DNA from: Thermoproteota archaeon
GTDB lineage: Archaea > Thermoproteota > Thermoprotei_A > Sulfolobales > Acidilobaceae
Assembly (NCBI GenBank): GCA_030549835.1
Contig: JAUQQR010000013.1
Coordinates: 1-36,643, forward strand
Direction of reading: 5' to 3'
DNA: 36,643 nucleotides
The notes beneath the pieces are model-generated. The model saw nothing but the letters and a program-made list of their open reading frames with translations, did no database searches and had not been told where the DNA came from. The position numbers and the translations under genes are program-made. This document shows, in pieces, positions 6,823 through 13,852 of the stretch. Position 1 is the first letter of the stretch, and every line of letters starts with the position of its first letter.

Positions 6823-6982
6823 CTGTTTATATTAGTTAATGTCGTTCTCTAGTTGTGTCCCGTGTATAGAAAAAATTCTATAAACTACTTCTACTATTTC
6901 AAATATAGTACAAATAAGATGTGAAGTGCCCGGGGTCACCCTGAACGCCTCTAGAGGGTGATGCAAAGCTGGACCCCTTAAT
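6815..6982 (-). repeat. Structured repeat element, copy C (inverted, left end shortened)
   Basis: Inverted relative to copies A and B. The core at 6917-6977 is nearly identical to copy B after reverse complementing. Read on the plus strand it folds well: GGGGT (6932-6936) pairs with ACCCC (6973-6977), and CACCCT (6937-6942) pairs with AGGGTG (6955-6960). The apical segment contains CCTCTAGAGG, and CTGA and GTGATG lie on opposite sides of that stem. The right end shares AATATAAACAGCTATAAAA with copy B. The left part of the element is cut at the end of the adjacent 136-residue gene, and the CTACCT/AGGTAG hairpin is missing. Together with the small gene's promoter it fills the gap 6794-6982. Confidence 0.7.
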
Positions 6983-7393
6983 TTACTGGACCTCTTCTTT
7001 CTTTTTCTCTAATATCTTACTTATTATGCCTGGGTTCTTAACTCTACTAATCTCATTTAATGGTACATACTCTGGTAGAGCGAATCTCGTATGGGTTAGC
7101 TCTGCTACCTCATTCTTAGCTTTTAGACTTGCTAGTATTCTACGCAATCTATCTTCTCCTACTATTCCACTGAATATTACTTTTAAATCTCTCCATGATA
7201 ATGGTTGTTCTGCTTCTCTTAAAGCTATAAGCACTAGCTTCTCTATATCATCATCTACTAGTGCTGTTGCTACACTAACACCCCCAATCTCTGTTATATT
7301 CTGCATCTCATTATACTTATCTAGGACTAGTTTTCTTAGCTTTTCACTCAACTCCTTACTCGCTATCTTCTGCTTATTAGGAATATAGCTCAT
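6983..7393 (-). CDS. Conserved-looking protein, possible winged-helix, 136 residues
   Basis: 136 residues, soluble and charged. Residues about 48-105 (IEKLVLIALREAEQPLSWRDL ... GEDRLRRILASLKAKNEVAEL) have the alternation of a winged helix-turn-helix: helix, turn at QPLSW, second helix, recognition-like helix RLRRILASLKAK, then strands ELTHTRFALPEY. This suggests a DNA-binding or transcription-related protein, but the family is not recognised. The N-terminal 45 residues are helical and the C-terminus ends in a Lys/Glu-rich tail. It is the last of a minus-strand run of small unknown genes and abuts repeat copy C. Confidence 0.6.
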   Translation of the reverse strand: MSYIPNKQKIASKELSEKLRKLVLDKYNEMQNITEIGGVSVATALVDDDIEKLVLIALREAEQPLSWRDLKVIFSGIVGEDRLRRILASLKAKNEVAELTHTRFALPEYVPLNEISRVKNPGIISKILEKKKEEVQ

Positions 7394-7489
7394 AATTCTA
7401 CACCCCTAAAATATTTTAGGTTTCTAGATTTAAAAGCTAATATATAATCCTATGATACTTCGAGTATGTTAGAGGTTAGTCCAATAAGG

Positions 7490-7729
7490 TTAAACCTGAG
7501 CTTCTTTAATCTCTTCTTTAGATGCTAAACTAGTTTTATATGATATTAGTAGTTCTAAGTCTTTAACTATGCTATTTTTCAGAACATTTAATAGTTTACG
7601 CTCAACCTCGTCTTCATCATTATTACTAAGAAGAGCTAGCTTATAGTTAACCCAACTGAGATCTGAGAGAAGCTTCTTAACTTGACCATCTATAATCCTA
7701 TCTAGAGACTCACTAAAACTATTACCCAA
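7490..7729 (-). CDS. Small helical protein, 79 residues, unknown
   Basis: 79 residues, predicted almost entirely helical with regular heptad-like Leu/Val spacing (SLDRIIDGQVKKLLSDLSWV ... ERKLLNVLKNSIVKDLELLI) and an acidic turn NNDEDEVE in the middle: a possible two-helix hairpin or coiled coil. It lies between two unknown genes on the same strand, about 100 bp from the next, so a common transcript is likely. No family is recognised and no cysteine, signal or membrane segment is seen. Confidence 0.5.
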   Translation of the reverse strand: MGNSFSESLDRIIDGQVKKLLSDLSWVNYKLALLSNNDEDEVERKLLNVLKNSIVKDLELLISYKTSLASKEEIKEAQV

Positions 7730-7805
7730 AGTTTATACCCCAACACCCTATTCTCAGTACACTCTTTTAAGTATTAGAGGCTAGTGTAAGCTGGTTAATA
7801 CTCTT

Positions 7806-8354
7806 TCAGGGGCAAGTTTTAGCATGCGCCTTAGCACATTGTGATAAGTTCTTAATCATATTATTTAGTTCACCTTCAAATCTCCCAAGAACATCTTTAA
7901 TGTAATCTATACTCTCGTAAAAGCTATCTATATCACTTATGTCTAGTATTTTCTCAACTAATTCACCTGTAGGTTTAGGTATATGGAGTGATAGTTTTGA
8001 GCCATGAACTTGAATCTTATACTGTTTAGATGCTACCTCTAAGCTATCAGATAATACTCTAACAACAATGGGGTTCTCTGAGATCTTCCATATACTAGTA
8101 TAGTCTGGACTCTCTGCTAACATTATATTAGCACATTGAGTATCACATAACTTGACTTTATCCTTACTCATACACGTGTCTCTAGTGCCTACTAAACAGT
8201 TTGCTCTTAGTACTAGGGTTTTACACTGTTTTATAATCCAGTCTATTCTTGAAATTTGACTAAGTACTATTGTGGGCTTATAACCTTTCTTAGGTGTCTT
8301 CTTAGCTATAGAGGTTAAAGTCGCATGTATAGAGTCGAAGACTCTAATACTCAA
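7806..8354 (-). CDS. Cysteine-containing protein, 182 residues, unknown
   Basis: 182 residues. The first half carries six spaced cysteines (QCKTLVLRANCLVGTRDTC ... KLCDTQCANI) and the C-terminus two more (SQCAKAHAKTCP), a number that suggests metal binding or disulfides. The middle (about 90-130) looks like beta strands (NPIVVRVLSDSLEVASKQYKIQVHG ... LSLHIPKP) and the rest is helical. No family is recognised. It lies 25 bp downstream of the multi-CxxC zinc protein gene on the same strand and is probably in its operon, so the two Cys-rich products may work together. Confidence 0.6.
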   Translation of the reverse strand: MSIRVFDSIHATLTSIAKKTPKKGYKPTIVLSQISRIDWIIKQCKTLVLRANCLVGTRDTCMSKDKVKLCDTQCANIMLAESPDYTSIWKISENPIVVRVLSDSLEVASKQYKIQVHGSKLSLHIPKPTGELVEKILDISDIDSFYESIDYIKDVLGRFEGELNNMIKNLSQCAKAHAKTCP

Positions 8355-8379
8355 ATCCTAGACACCACAAGTCAATATT

Positions 8380-8709
8380 TTAAGTAAATCTTTTTAATCT
8401 TAAAATCTCAACTTTAGATTTTAATCTTCTAAGCTCACTCCAGACATTATAATCCCATATCTCTTTATTAGCTAAGCAGTTCTTACACGCTCTCCTAACA
8501 TTATCTATCTGTATAAGGCAATTTTCACATCCAAGTTTACCGCAATATATACACCTAGCTATAGAGAGTTTAGAGTTACAGAAGTTACAGAACGCATCAC
8601 TACATATAATACAAATACCCCTATCTATATCATAGTGCTTTAAGCATACAAGCCTACCGCATACCCTACATTTAAACTCAGCTATCTCCCCGCATAGCTC
8701 ACAAGACAG
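8380..8709 (-). CDS. Multi-CxxC zinc-ribbon protein with CTG start
   Basis: 109 residues with seven CxxC pairs (Cys 3/6, 13/16, 32/35, 40/43, 52/55, 60/63, 74/77) plus Cys21 and His24: a chain of small zinc knuckles resembling B-box or double zinc-ribbon modules, with a helical basic tail (WSELRRLKSKVEILRLKRF). The frame has no ATG, GTG or TTG: an in-frame TAA lies just before the CTG at 8707-8709, and the first CxxC begins two codons later. GGGGGA lies about 5 bases before the CTG, a good Shine-Dalgarno sequence, and a TATA box (GGTATATATGC, minus strand) is properly placed upstream. A CTG start is the simplest reading. Partner or target is unknown; zinc-ribbon chains often bind nucleic acids or proteins. 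Confidence 0.75.
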   Translation of the reverse strand: MSCELCGEIAEFKCRVCGRLVCLKHYDIDRGICIICSDAFCNFCNSKLSIARCIYCGKLGCENCLIQIDNVRRACKNCLANKEIWDYNVWSELRRLKSKVEILRLKRFT

Positions 8710-8743
8710 TTAAATCCCCCACGATTATGCTAGGCTAGTTCAA

Positions 8744-8796
8744 GCATATATACCTCGACTTTCACCTCGATACTAGAGGTTAAAGGCATATATGTT
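8744..8796. promoter_or_regulatory. Divergent promoter pair with repeated GCATATAT
   Basis: GCATATAT occurs at 8744-8751 and again at 8786-8793. The first, read on the minus strand, is the TATA box for the zinc-ribbon gene. The second is a TATA box for the plus-strand gene at 8841. Between them ACCTC and GAGGT form a short inverted repeat that could bind a regulator controlling both genes. Inferred from spacing and symmetry. Confidence 0.45.
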
Positions 8797-8840
8797 AACT
8801 ATTTTAGCCTTTACAGTAATTACTATCTTGGAGTAGAATT

Positions 8841-9365
8841 ATGAATGAGATGCTTAAATCCAGACAGTATATAATGGTTATCGTAGAGAATAATAAGGTT
8901 AATGTCGCCGGTAGAGTATATGAAACTAGCCATACGCTCCTAATAGGGGCCAGTGAGCTTACAGCTACTATAAGCTATGGGTCTGTAAGAGTTGAAGCAT
9001 CCTTCATGCTACCGCCAAATGTTGAATCTCAGGTAGATGATGTAGTTAAGGTTAGCGACCCAGAAGCTAAGTATGAGGTTGACACTACTGGGAGTAGAAT
9101 TGCTGAAATACATCATAATGAGGGCTATATTATAAGAGGTGAAGTTGTATCTATTAGGTTTGAAAGCGAAGATGAGACAGGCAACATTATAGTTAAAGTG
9201 CCTAAACTCAAGAGGCTTAAGGCTAAGAAAGTAGAATTTAAGTCTAGTAAAAAGACAACATTAAATATAATGACTATGCCATTCATAATAGGAGTAATAT
9301 CGGTACATGACTCTACATGCATAGTTAAACACATAGATGATACTATTGTGATTAGGGCTCAATAG
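8841..9365 (+). CDS. Unknown beta-rich protein, 174 residues
   Basis: 174 residues, mostly alternating beta-strand patterns (QYIMVIVENNKVNVAGRVYE ... TATISYGSVRVEASFML ... YIIRGEVVSIRFES ... IIVKVPKL ... IGVISVHDSTCIVKHIDDTIVIRA) with a Lys-rich stretch at about 125-145. No signal peptide or membrane helix. It does not match a family I know; a beta-barrel or OB-like fold is conceivable. ATG at 8841 is preceded by GGAG. It is divergent from the zinc-ribbon gene with a shared control region, and the MFS gene follows 41 bp later. Confidence 0.6.
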   Translation: MNEMLKSRQYIMVIVENNKVNVAGRVYETSHTLLIGASELTATISYGSVRVEASFMLPPNVESQVDDVVKVSDPEAKYEVDTTGSRIAEIHHNEGYIIRGEVVSIRFESEDETGNIIVKVPKLKRLKAKKVEFKSSKKTTLNIMTMPFIIGVISVHDSTCIVKHIDDTIVIRAQ

Positions 9366-9406
9366 TTGAAGATTACTCTTATAGGCTTAAATCTATGGAT
9401 TAATCC

Positions 9407-10555
9407 TTGGTACCTAGATTGGCTAGTAGAGAGGATAATCTGACAGTAAACGACTGGATTCTCAATATTGCTACTCTACTATACGTTGCCTCTCTCCTTG
9501 GCGTAGCCCCATACTTATCACGGTATGCTGTAGCCTTAGGGGCTAGCGAAAGTGAAGTATCCCTCCTAGCTACTAGCTATGCATTAACAGCTATAATGTT
9601 AAGGTTAATTGTTGGATATCTTAACGATAAGGGTTATGCTAAGCATCTCATGGTCCTAGGCGGGCTACTTAATAGTATAGCAGTTTTAGTATATATTGAG
9701 GCTTCAAGTGTAAGCACGATTTACATTGGGAGGCTAATCCAGGGAGTTTCTGTTGCTTTCTTCATACCAGCATCGCTATACTCAGCTAGCTTAGGTGATC
9801 CTAGGAGGGCCTCAAGAACAATACTCTGGAGGAGTACCATGTGGGGGTTAGGATCTGCTCTAGGCCCCGCATTACTAGGTTTTATATTAGATAGATTATC
9901 GTGGACTGCCATGTTCTCTGTAAGTGCTATACTATCTATTTCCTCAGCAATCTTAAGTCAAAGCTATAAGCAGTCTAAAATAGAGAGTAAGAAGTCGTAT
10001 GCCCTAGACTCTATATTAACATTACCCTTCATAGTAGCTTCACTAACGCTATTCATCTACGTAGTAAGCTACCAGTCACTATCACTATTCCTACCAGCAC
10101 TTCATGAGGTCTCAGGGTATCCAGCTTATGAAACAACTGTATTCTTCACAATATTAGCTACAGCAAACTTATTGGCTAGGCTAACGTTATCTATATCTAG
10201 GTCATTTACCCCCATAGCGACCGCTATTATTGGATTAATATTAAGCATTATAGGTTACATATCAGTAGCCATTGATCCCCTAAGCAACACCACTATACTA
10301 TATGCTATACTAATAGGAGGAGGACTAGGAATCTTATTCCCATCACTTCAAGTAATATCACTGCTAGGAGTACCAGAAGCTCGTAGAGGCCTAGCATCAA
10401 GTATATACACTGCTATGTGGGATTTAGCTTCTCTAATAGGGCCACCACTAGTTATGACAATATCAGCGGGATATAAAGACTCACTAATGACATCAGCAGT
10501 AATAGTATGCTTAGCCATAATACCAATAGCTACATTTACTATACTTAGAAAGTAA
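9407..10555 (+). CDS. MFS transporter
   Basis: 382-residue membrane protein with about 12 hydrophobic helices in two halves. The loop between helices 2 and 3 reads RLIVGYLNDKGYAKHLMVLGG, a variant of the MFS motif G-x-L-a-D-r-x-G. A similar half-repeat occurs after helix 8 (LLARLTLSISRSF). GRLIQGVSVAFFIPAS resembles the helix 4-5 signature. MFS proteins drive uptake or export of small solutes using ion gradients; the substrate cannot be read from the sequence. TTG at 9407 starts the frame. It may share a transcript with the preceding unknown gene. Confidence 0.85.
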   Translation: MVPRLASREDNLTVNDWILNIATLLYVASLLGVAPYLSRYAVALGASESEVSLLATSYALTAIMLRLIVGYLNDKGYAKHLMVLGGLLNSIAVLVYIEASSVSTIYIGRLIQGVSVAFFIPASLYSASLGDPRRASRTILWRSTMWGLGSALGPALLGFILDRLSWTAMFSVSAILSISSAILSQSYKQSKIESKKSYALDSILTLPFIVASLTLFIYVVSYQSLSLFLPALHEVSGYPAYETTVFFTILATANLLARLTLSISRSFTPIATAIIGLILSIIGYISVAIDPLSNTTILYAILIGGGLGILFPSLQVISLLGVPEARRGLASSIYTAMWDLASLIGPPLVMTISAGYKDSLMTSAVIVCLAIIPIATFTILRK

Positions 10556-10603
10556 AGATTAAAAATAAAATTGGTTTAAAAGAAAAAGAACGCTTCTAAG
10601 CTA

Positions 10604-11068
10604 TTATCCCGTCTGTCTTCCAGGTCTTCCTCTAAACTGAGATCTTCTAGGGCCAGGCCCTCTCGGAGCCCTACTCTCTGGCGCCTCTCTCGGTTTAGGT
10701 GTATCTCTCGGAATTTCATCTTCGCTAGGTACATCTTTGTCATCAATCTTAATTATACTCCCTTTAGCTCCAACATTAAGCTGTACTTGCCCCCTATATA
10801 CTGTAGTCCATCCACCTCTAATCTCTATAACATCTCCCTTCCTTAGAGATCCAGCCATCTTACCCCATAATGTTAGCTTTACCCTACCACTCTCATCTCC
10901 TACTAGAGCCTCACTTATAGTTCTAGGGCCGCTCCTCGTCTCTATTACTTTAGACTCTCCTGCCTCTAATACTCTAACTTTTACACTCACATTATCCATA
11001 TTCTCTCTCAAATCTAATACTCTCACTATACCCACTACGTCCACACTCGCTTCTACGACAGCCAACAA
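10604..11068 (-). CDS. ssb: Single-stranded DNA-binding protein, crenarchaeal type
   Basis: 154 residues: one OB fold (about 10-112) and a flexible tail. It aligns closely with Sulfolobus SSB: NVSVKVRVLEAGESKVIET, RTISEALVGDESGRVKLTLWGK, and GGWTTVYRGQVQLNVG. The base-stacking aromatics are kept as Trp68, Trp87 and Tyr91. The tail after about 120 is Pro/Arg/Gly-rich (PRGPGPRRSQFRGR) and ends without the acidic tip known from Sulfolobus, so its protein-interaction tail is different. It protects ssDNA in replication and repair. Presence of this SSB is typical of Sulfolobales and Desulfurococcales and not of Thermoproteales. It is convergent with the MFS gene. Confidence 0.93.
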   Translation of the reverse strand: MLAVVEASVDVVGIVRVLDLRENMDNVSVKVRVLEAGESKVIETRSGPRTISEALVGDESGRVKLTLWGKMAGSLRKGDVIEIRGGWTTVYRGQVQLNVGAKGSIIKIDDKDVPSEDEIPRDTPKPREAPESRAPRGPGPRRSQFRGRPGRQTG

Positions 11069-11189
11069 GGATGAGGATTAACCCCTATCCCCGCTGGCTA
11101 ATACTAAGCTAGTAAACTAGGGTTTAAAAGCATATAATCTAGTCGTTAGAGTGAGCTTAACATTAATCCAATCCTTACGTAATATAAAC

Positions 11190-11201
11190 TAGTTTATAAA
11201 G
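11190..11201 (+). promoter_or_regulatory. TATA box of sod
   Basis: GTTTATAAAGGG lies about 45 bases before the sod ATG. It predicts a start near 11222 and a short leader containing AGGTGA (11228-11233), a strong ribosome-binding site 7 bases before ATG 11241. Confidence 0.5.
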
Positions 11202-11240
11202 GGTTTAAATTGAAATTTAGTCTAAGTAGGTGAATAGTTG

Positions 11241-11888
11241 ATGGTTGGATTCGGGAAGTATGAGTTACCTCCACTACCATACTCATATAATGCGTTAGAA
11301 CCATATATTATAGAGGAGATTATGAGATTACATCATACTAAGCATCATAACTCCTACGTGATGGGAGCAAATACTGCTCTAGAGAAGCTTGAGAAGCATC
11401 TTAGAGGAGAAGCTCAAGTTGATGTAAGAGCTGTATTAAGAGACTTCTCATTTAACTATGGAGGCCACATTATGCATAGCATATTCTGGCCTAACATGGC
11501 ACCTCCAGGTAAAGGTGGTGGGAAACCTGGCGGTAGGCTGGAGGACTTTATAAATAAGAATTTTGGTAGCTTTGATAACTTTAAGAACTTATTTAGCCAA
11601 GCAGCTAAGACCGTAGAAGGTGTTGGCTGGGCTGTACTAGCCTATGATCCAATAACTGGAGATTTAAAGTTGCTACAAGTTGAGAAACACAACCTCTTAA
11701 TGACTGCAGGTATGGTACCACTACTAGTTATAGATGTCTGGGAGCATGCCTACTACCTACAATATAAGAATGACAGGGCAAGCTATGTAGATAACTGGTG
11801 GAATGTTGTAAACTGGAGTGATGTTGAAGCGAGATTAGAGAAAGCTTTAAACCTAGCTAAACCCCTAATATTTCCGTTAGCTCCATAA
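11241..11888 (+). CDS. sod: Superoxide dismutase, Fe/Mn type
   Basis: Disproportionates superoxide to oxygen and peroxide in the cytosol. 215 residues from the ATG at 11241, chosen because AGGTGA sits 7 bases before it; a TTG directly upstream is an alternative. Metal ligands by alignment with the family: His31 (in LHHTKHHNSYV), His79 (MHSIFW), Asp165 and His169 (DVWEHAYYLQYKNDR). The GGHIMHSIFWPNM and N-terminal LPPLPYSYNALEP blocks are intact. The choice of iron or manganese cannot be read with certainty. Its presence suggests at least occasional exposure to oxygen. Single gene with its own promoter. Confidence 0.96.
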   Translation: MVGFGKYELPPLPYSYNALEPYIIEEIMRLHHTKHHNSYVMGANTALEKLEKHLRGEAQVDVRAVLRDFSFNYGGHIMHSIFWPNMAPPGKGGGKPGGRLEDFINKNFGSFDNFKNLFSQAAKTVEGVGWAVLAYDPITGDLKLLQVEKHNLLMTAGMVPLLVIDVWEHAYYLQYKNDRASYVDNWWNVVNWSDVEARLEKALNLAKPLIFPLAP

Positions 11889-11967
11889 TTGAGACCATTA
11901 GAAGTTTAGAATTCACGAATCTCACTATATAACTCTCGATTAATATTTCTTATATCGGTGATATTTC

Positions 11968-12276
11968 TTGTCTAATATTAAAAGTGAAATACTAAAACTT
12001 ATAGATGAGAATAGAAGCCCATGGGTTAAAGCCGCATTCTACTCTAATCCTAGAGTCTCTAGTATTTTAGAGAAACTTATAGACTTATGGGAGGCTAATA
12101 ATAGAGTAGGTATACCCCTAGACTATGCTACTAAAGAAGAGCTAGAAGAGCTCTACAATATAGCCTTAAGCTATGCTTATATGAGTGATGAGGAGGCTAG
12201 AAGCCACTTATGGTCTATAAGCAGGAAATCTGAGGGTAGCTTTTTAAGTTTTATTAGGAGACTTCTTAAGAGGTAA
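11968..12276 (+). CDS. Small helical protein, 102 residues, unknown
   Basis: 102 residues starting at TTG 11968. Almost all helical and charged (SEILKLIDENRSPWVKAAFY, EKLIDLWEANNRVG, KEELEELYNIALSYAYMSDEEARSHLW) with a basic end FIRRLLKR. No known family, membrane segment or metal site. It follows sod by 79 bp on the same strand and its last 33 bases overlap the end of the convergent small membrane gene. Confidence 0.55.
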   Translation: MSNIKSEILKLIDENRSPWVKAAFYSNPRVSSILEKLIDLWEANNRVGIPLDYATKEELEELYNIALSYAYMSDEEARSHLWSISRKSEGSFLSFIRRLLKR

Positions 12277-12447
12277 TCTCCTCACATAATAATATATTAT
12301 GATAAATGATATTATTGGAGATAATGCTACAATTATAAGCCCTACTATTGATAGAGGACTCATAATACTGCCACCGTAGAGTGCTACTATTGAGCCTACT
12401 ATAGCTATCAAAGCTGTTAATAGTACTTTCTTAAACACAATATTCAC
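12244..12447 (-). CDS. Small membrane protein with two helices
   Basis: 67 residues with two hydrophobic segments (about 8-26 and 30-53) and a basic C-terminus (RRLPLKKSPNKT), so both ends are probably cytosolic. Its start overlaps the 3' end of the CinA-domain gene by 17 bases, which indicates translational coupling and supports a real gene. It also overlaps the 3' end of the convergent 102-residue gene by 33 bases. No function can be assigned. Confidence 0.5.
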   Translation of the reverse strand: MNIVFKKVLLTALIAIVGSIVALYGGSIMSPLSIVGLIIVALSPIISFIIIYYYVRRLPLKKSPNKT

Positions 12448-13246
12448 TACTAGTACTACCTCCTAGTTTTAAAACTTCTCTTATAATATCTTCCATGATA
12501 CTCCTAGCTATGCCCTTAGCTGTATCCTCGCTAGTTGCTGAGACTAGTACTCTTAACTCTAGTATAGGCTTATCTAGCTCAAATCCTAGGGGGTGGCTTT
12601 TTACATATACGTTGCTATGACTCTTAGCTATGTGCTCGAGAAATGGAGCAATACTAGACTCTGGGATGCCTCTAGTCTTCAATGAGCACTCTACTATTGA
12701 TATCTTGGGAGCTATAATCTCTAGTATGCTCTTAACCTCCTCCTCAAATATAGCCTCCATCTCTCTAGGGACTCCTGGGAGGGATACTATTATAGTACTA
12801 TCTACTTCAATAATACACCCAGGAGCCGAGCCTATAGGATTACGGAGAGCTCTAGCCCCCTCAGGCATGTAGGCCATCTTAATCCTCTCTCTAGTTAGAG
12901 GCATATTTCTACGATTGTAGAACTCCTTGATCATCTCGTAAGCTTCACTATTTAGTATAAGGTTCTTATTTAAGGCTTTAGCTATACCCTCAAGAGTAAC
13001 ATCATCATGTGTAGGTCCTAGGCCGCCAGTAGTTATTATTACTCTAACTTTACCTAATCCTCTCCTAACTTCCAATACTATATCATCTATCGAATCCGGG
13101 ATGGTGATAATTCTTGAGACGTTGAAGCCCATAAATGTAAGTCTTCTAGCAAGCCATGAAGCATTAGTATTAACAATTCTACCAACTAGGAGCTCATTAC
13201 CAATAGATAGTATCCAAGCCTCCGGCCTAGCATGCATGTCTTGCAT
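12431..13246 (-). CDS. cinA: CinA N-terminal-domain protein (COG1058, molybdopterin-binding-like fold)
   Basis: 271 residues. The N-terminal 170 form the MoaB/MogA-like domain: ILSIGNELLVGRIVNTNASWLARRL and the TTGGLGPTHDD loop (72-82), followed by ALRNPIGSAPGCIIEVD and VSLPGVPREMEAIFE, all diagnostic for CinA-type proteins. The C-terminal NMN-deamidase (PncC) domain is absent, as usual in archaea. In several studied members the COG1058 domain has ADP-ribose pyrophosphatase activity, so a role in ADP-ribose or NAD-derivative clean-up is more likely than molybdenum cofactor synthesis; no moa genes are nearby. A Nudix gene of the ADP-ribose class starts divergently 69 bp away. Confidence 0.88.
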   Translation of the reverse strand: MQDMHARPEAWILSIGNELLVGRIVNTNASWLARRLTFMGFNVSRIITIPDSIDDIVLEVRRGLGKVRVIITTGGLGPTHDDVTLEGIAKALNKNLILNSEAYEMIKEFYNRRNMPLTRERIKMAYMPEGARALRNPIGSAPGCIIEVDSTIIVSLPGVPREMEAIFEEEVKSILEIIAPKISIVECSLKTRGIPESSIAPFLEHIAKSHSNVYVKSHPLGFELDKPILELRVLVSATSEDTAKGIARSIMEDIIREVLKLGGSTSSEYCV

Positions 13247-13315
13247 ACCACCACCTCCTAGTTTAAATAAACAGCTTATAAATCCTAATCTAAACCGAAG
13301 GCTTGGGGTTAAGAG

Positions 13316-13831
13316 ATGACTATATGTAGAGGTAGAAGAGTTTACTTTGAAAGTAGCTATGAGACTCTACCTAACGGTGTTAGTATCCTCATAGATAGAG
13401 TTATATTCCCAAATAGTGTAGCCATTCTACCGGTCTTTAGAAGAGAGGAGAGGATAGTGCTAATTAGACAGTATAGACCTACTATTAAGAAGTGGATTTT
13501 AGAAGCTCCAGCTGGAACATTAAGAGAAGGCGAAGACCCTATAGAAGCTGCTAAGAGAGAGTTAGAAGAAGAAGCAGGACTAAGAGCTGTTAATATAGAG
13601 GAAGTTGGTGGAGGCTACGTATCACCTGGCTACTCTACAGAGTATTTAAAGCTATACATAGCCTGGGATCCGCTAGAGGGGAGGATTTCGAGAGAGCAAC
13701 ATGAGGTTATTGATAAAGTTGTAAGCTTAGACATGAGGGAAGCTTATAGGATGATCTCTAGAGGTGAAATAGAGGATATCAAGACTATACTATTGATCCA
13801 TACAGTAATATTAAGACTTAATAAACAGTAA
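13316..13831 (+). CDS. Nudix hydrolase, ADP-ribose pyrophosphatase type
   Basis: 171 residues. The Nudix box is perfect: Gly67, five residues, Glu73, seven residues, Arg81-Glu82-Leu83-x-Glu85-Glu86-x-Gly88-Leu89, with the metal-binding RELEEE helix. LIRQYRPTIKKWILEAPAGTL before it and GGGYVSPGYSTEYLKLYIA after it are typical of ADP-ribose pyrophosphatases, which split ADP-ribose to AMP and ribose 5-phosphate. The N-terminal strand segment (VYFESSYETLPNGVSILIDRV) fits the dimerising domain of that subgroup. dtdA follows 21 bp later with its own AGGTGA, so the two form an operon. Confidence 0.92.
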   Translation: MTICRGRRVYFESSYETLPNGVSILIDRVIFPNSVAILPVFRREERIVLIRQYRPTIKKWILEAPAGTLREGEDPIEAAKRELEEEAGLRAVNIEEVGGGYVSPGYSTEYLKLYIAWDPLEGRISREQHEVIDKVVSLDMREAYRMISRGEIEDIKTILLIHTVILRLNKQ

Positions 13832-13852
13832 CTCTGGATAGGTGACGCGTAG

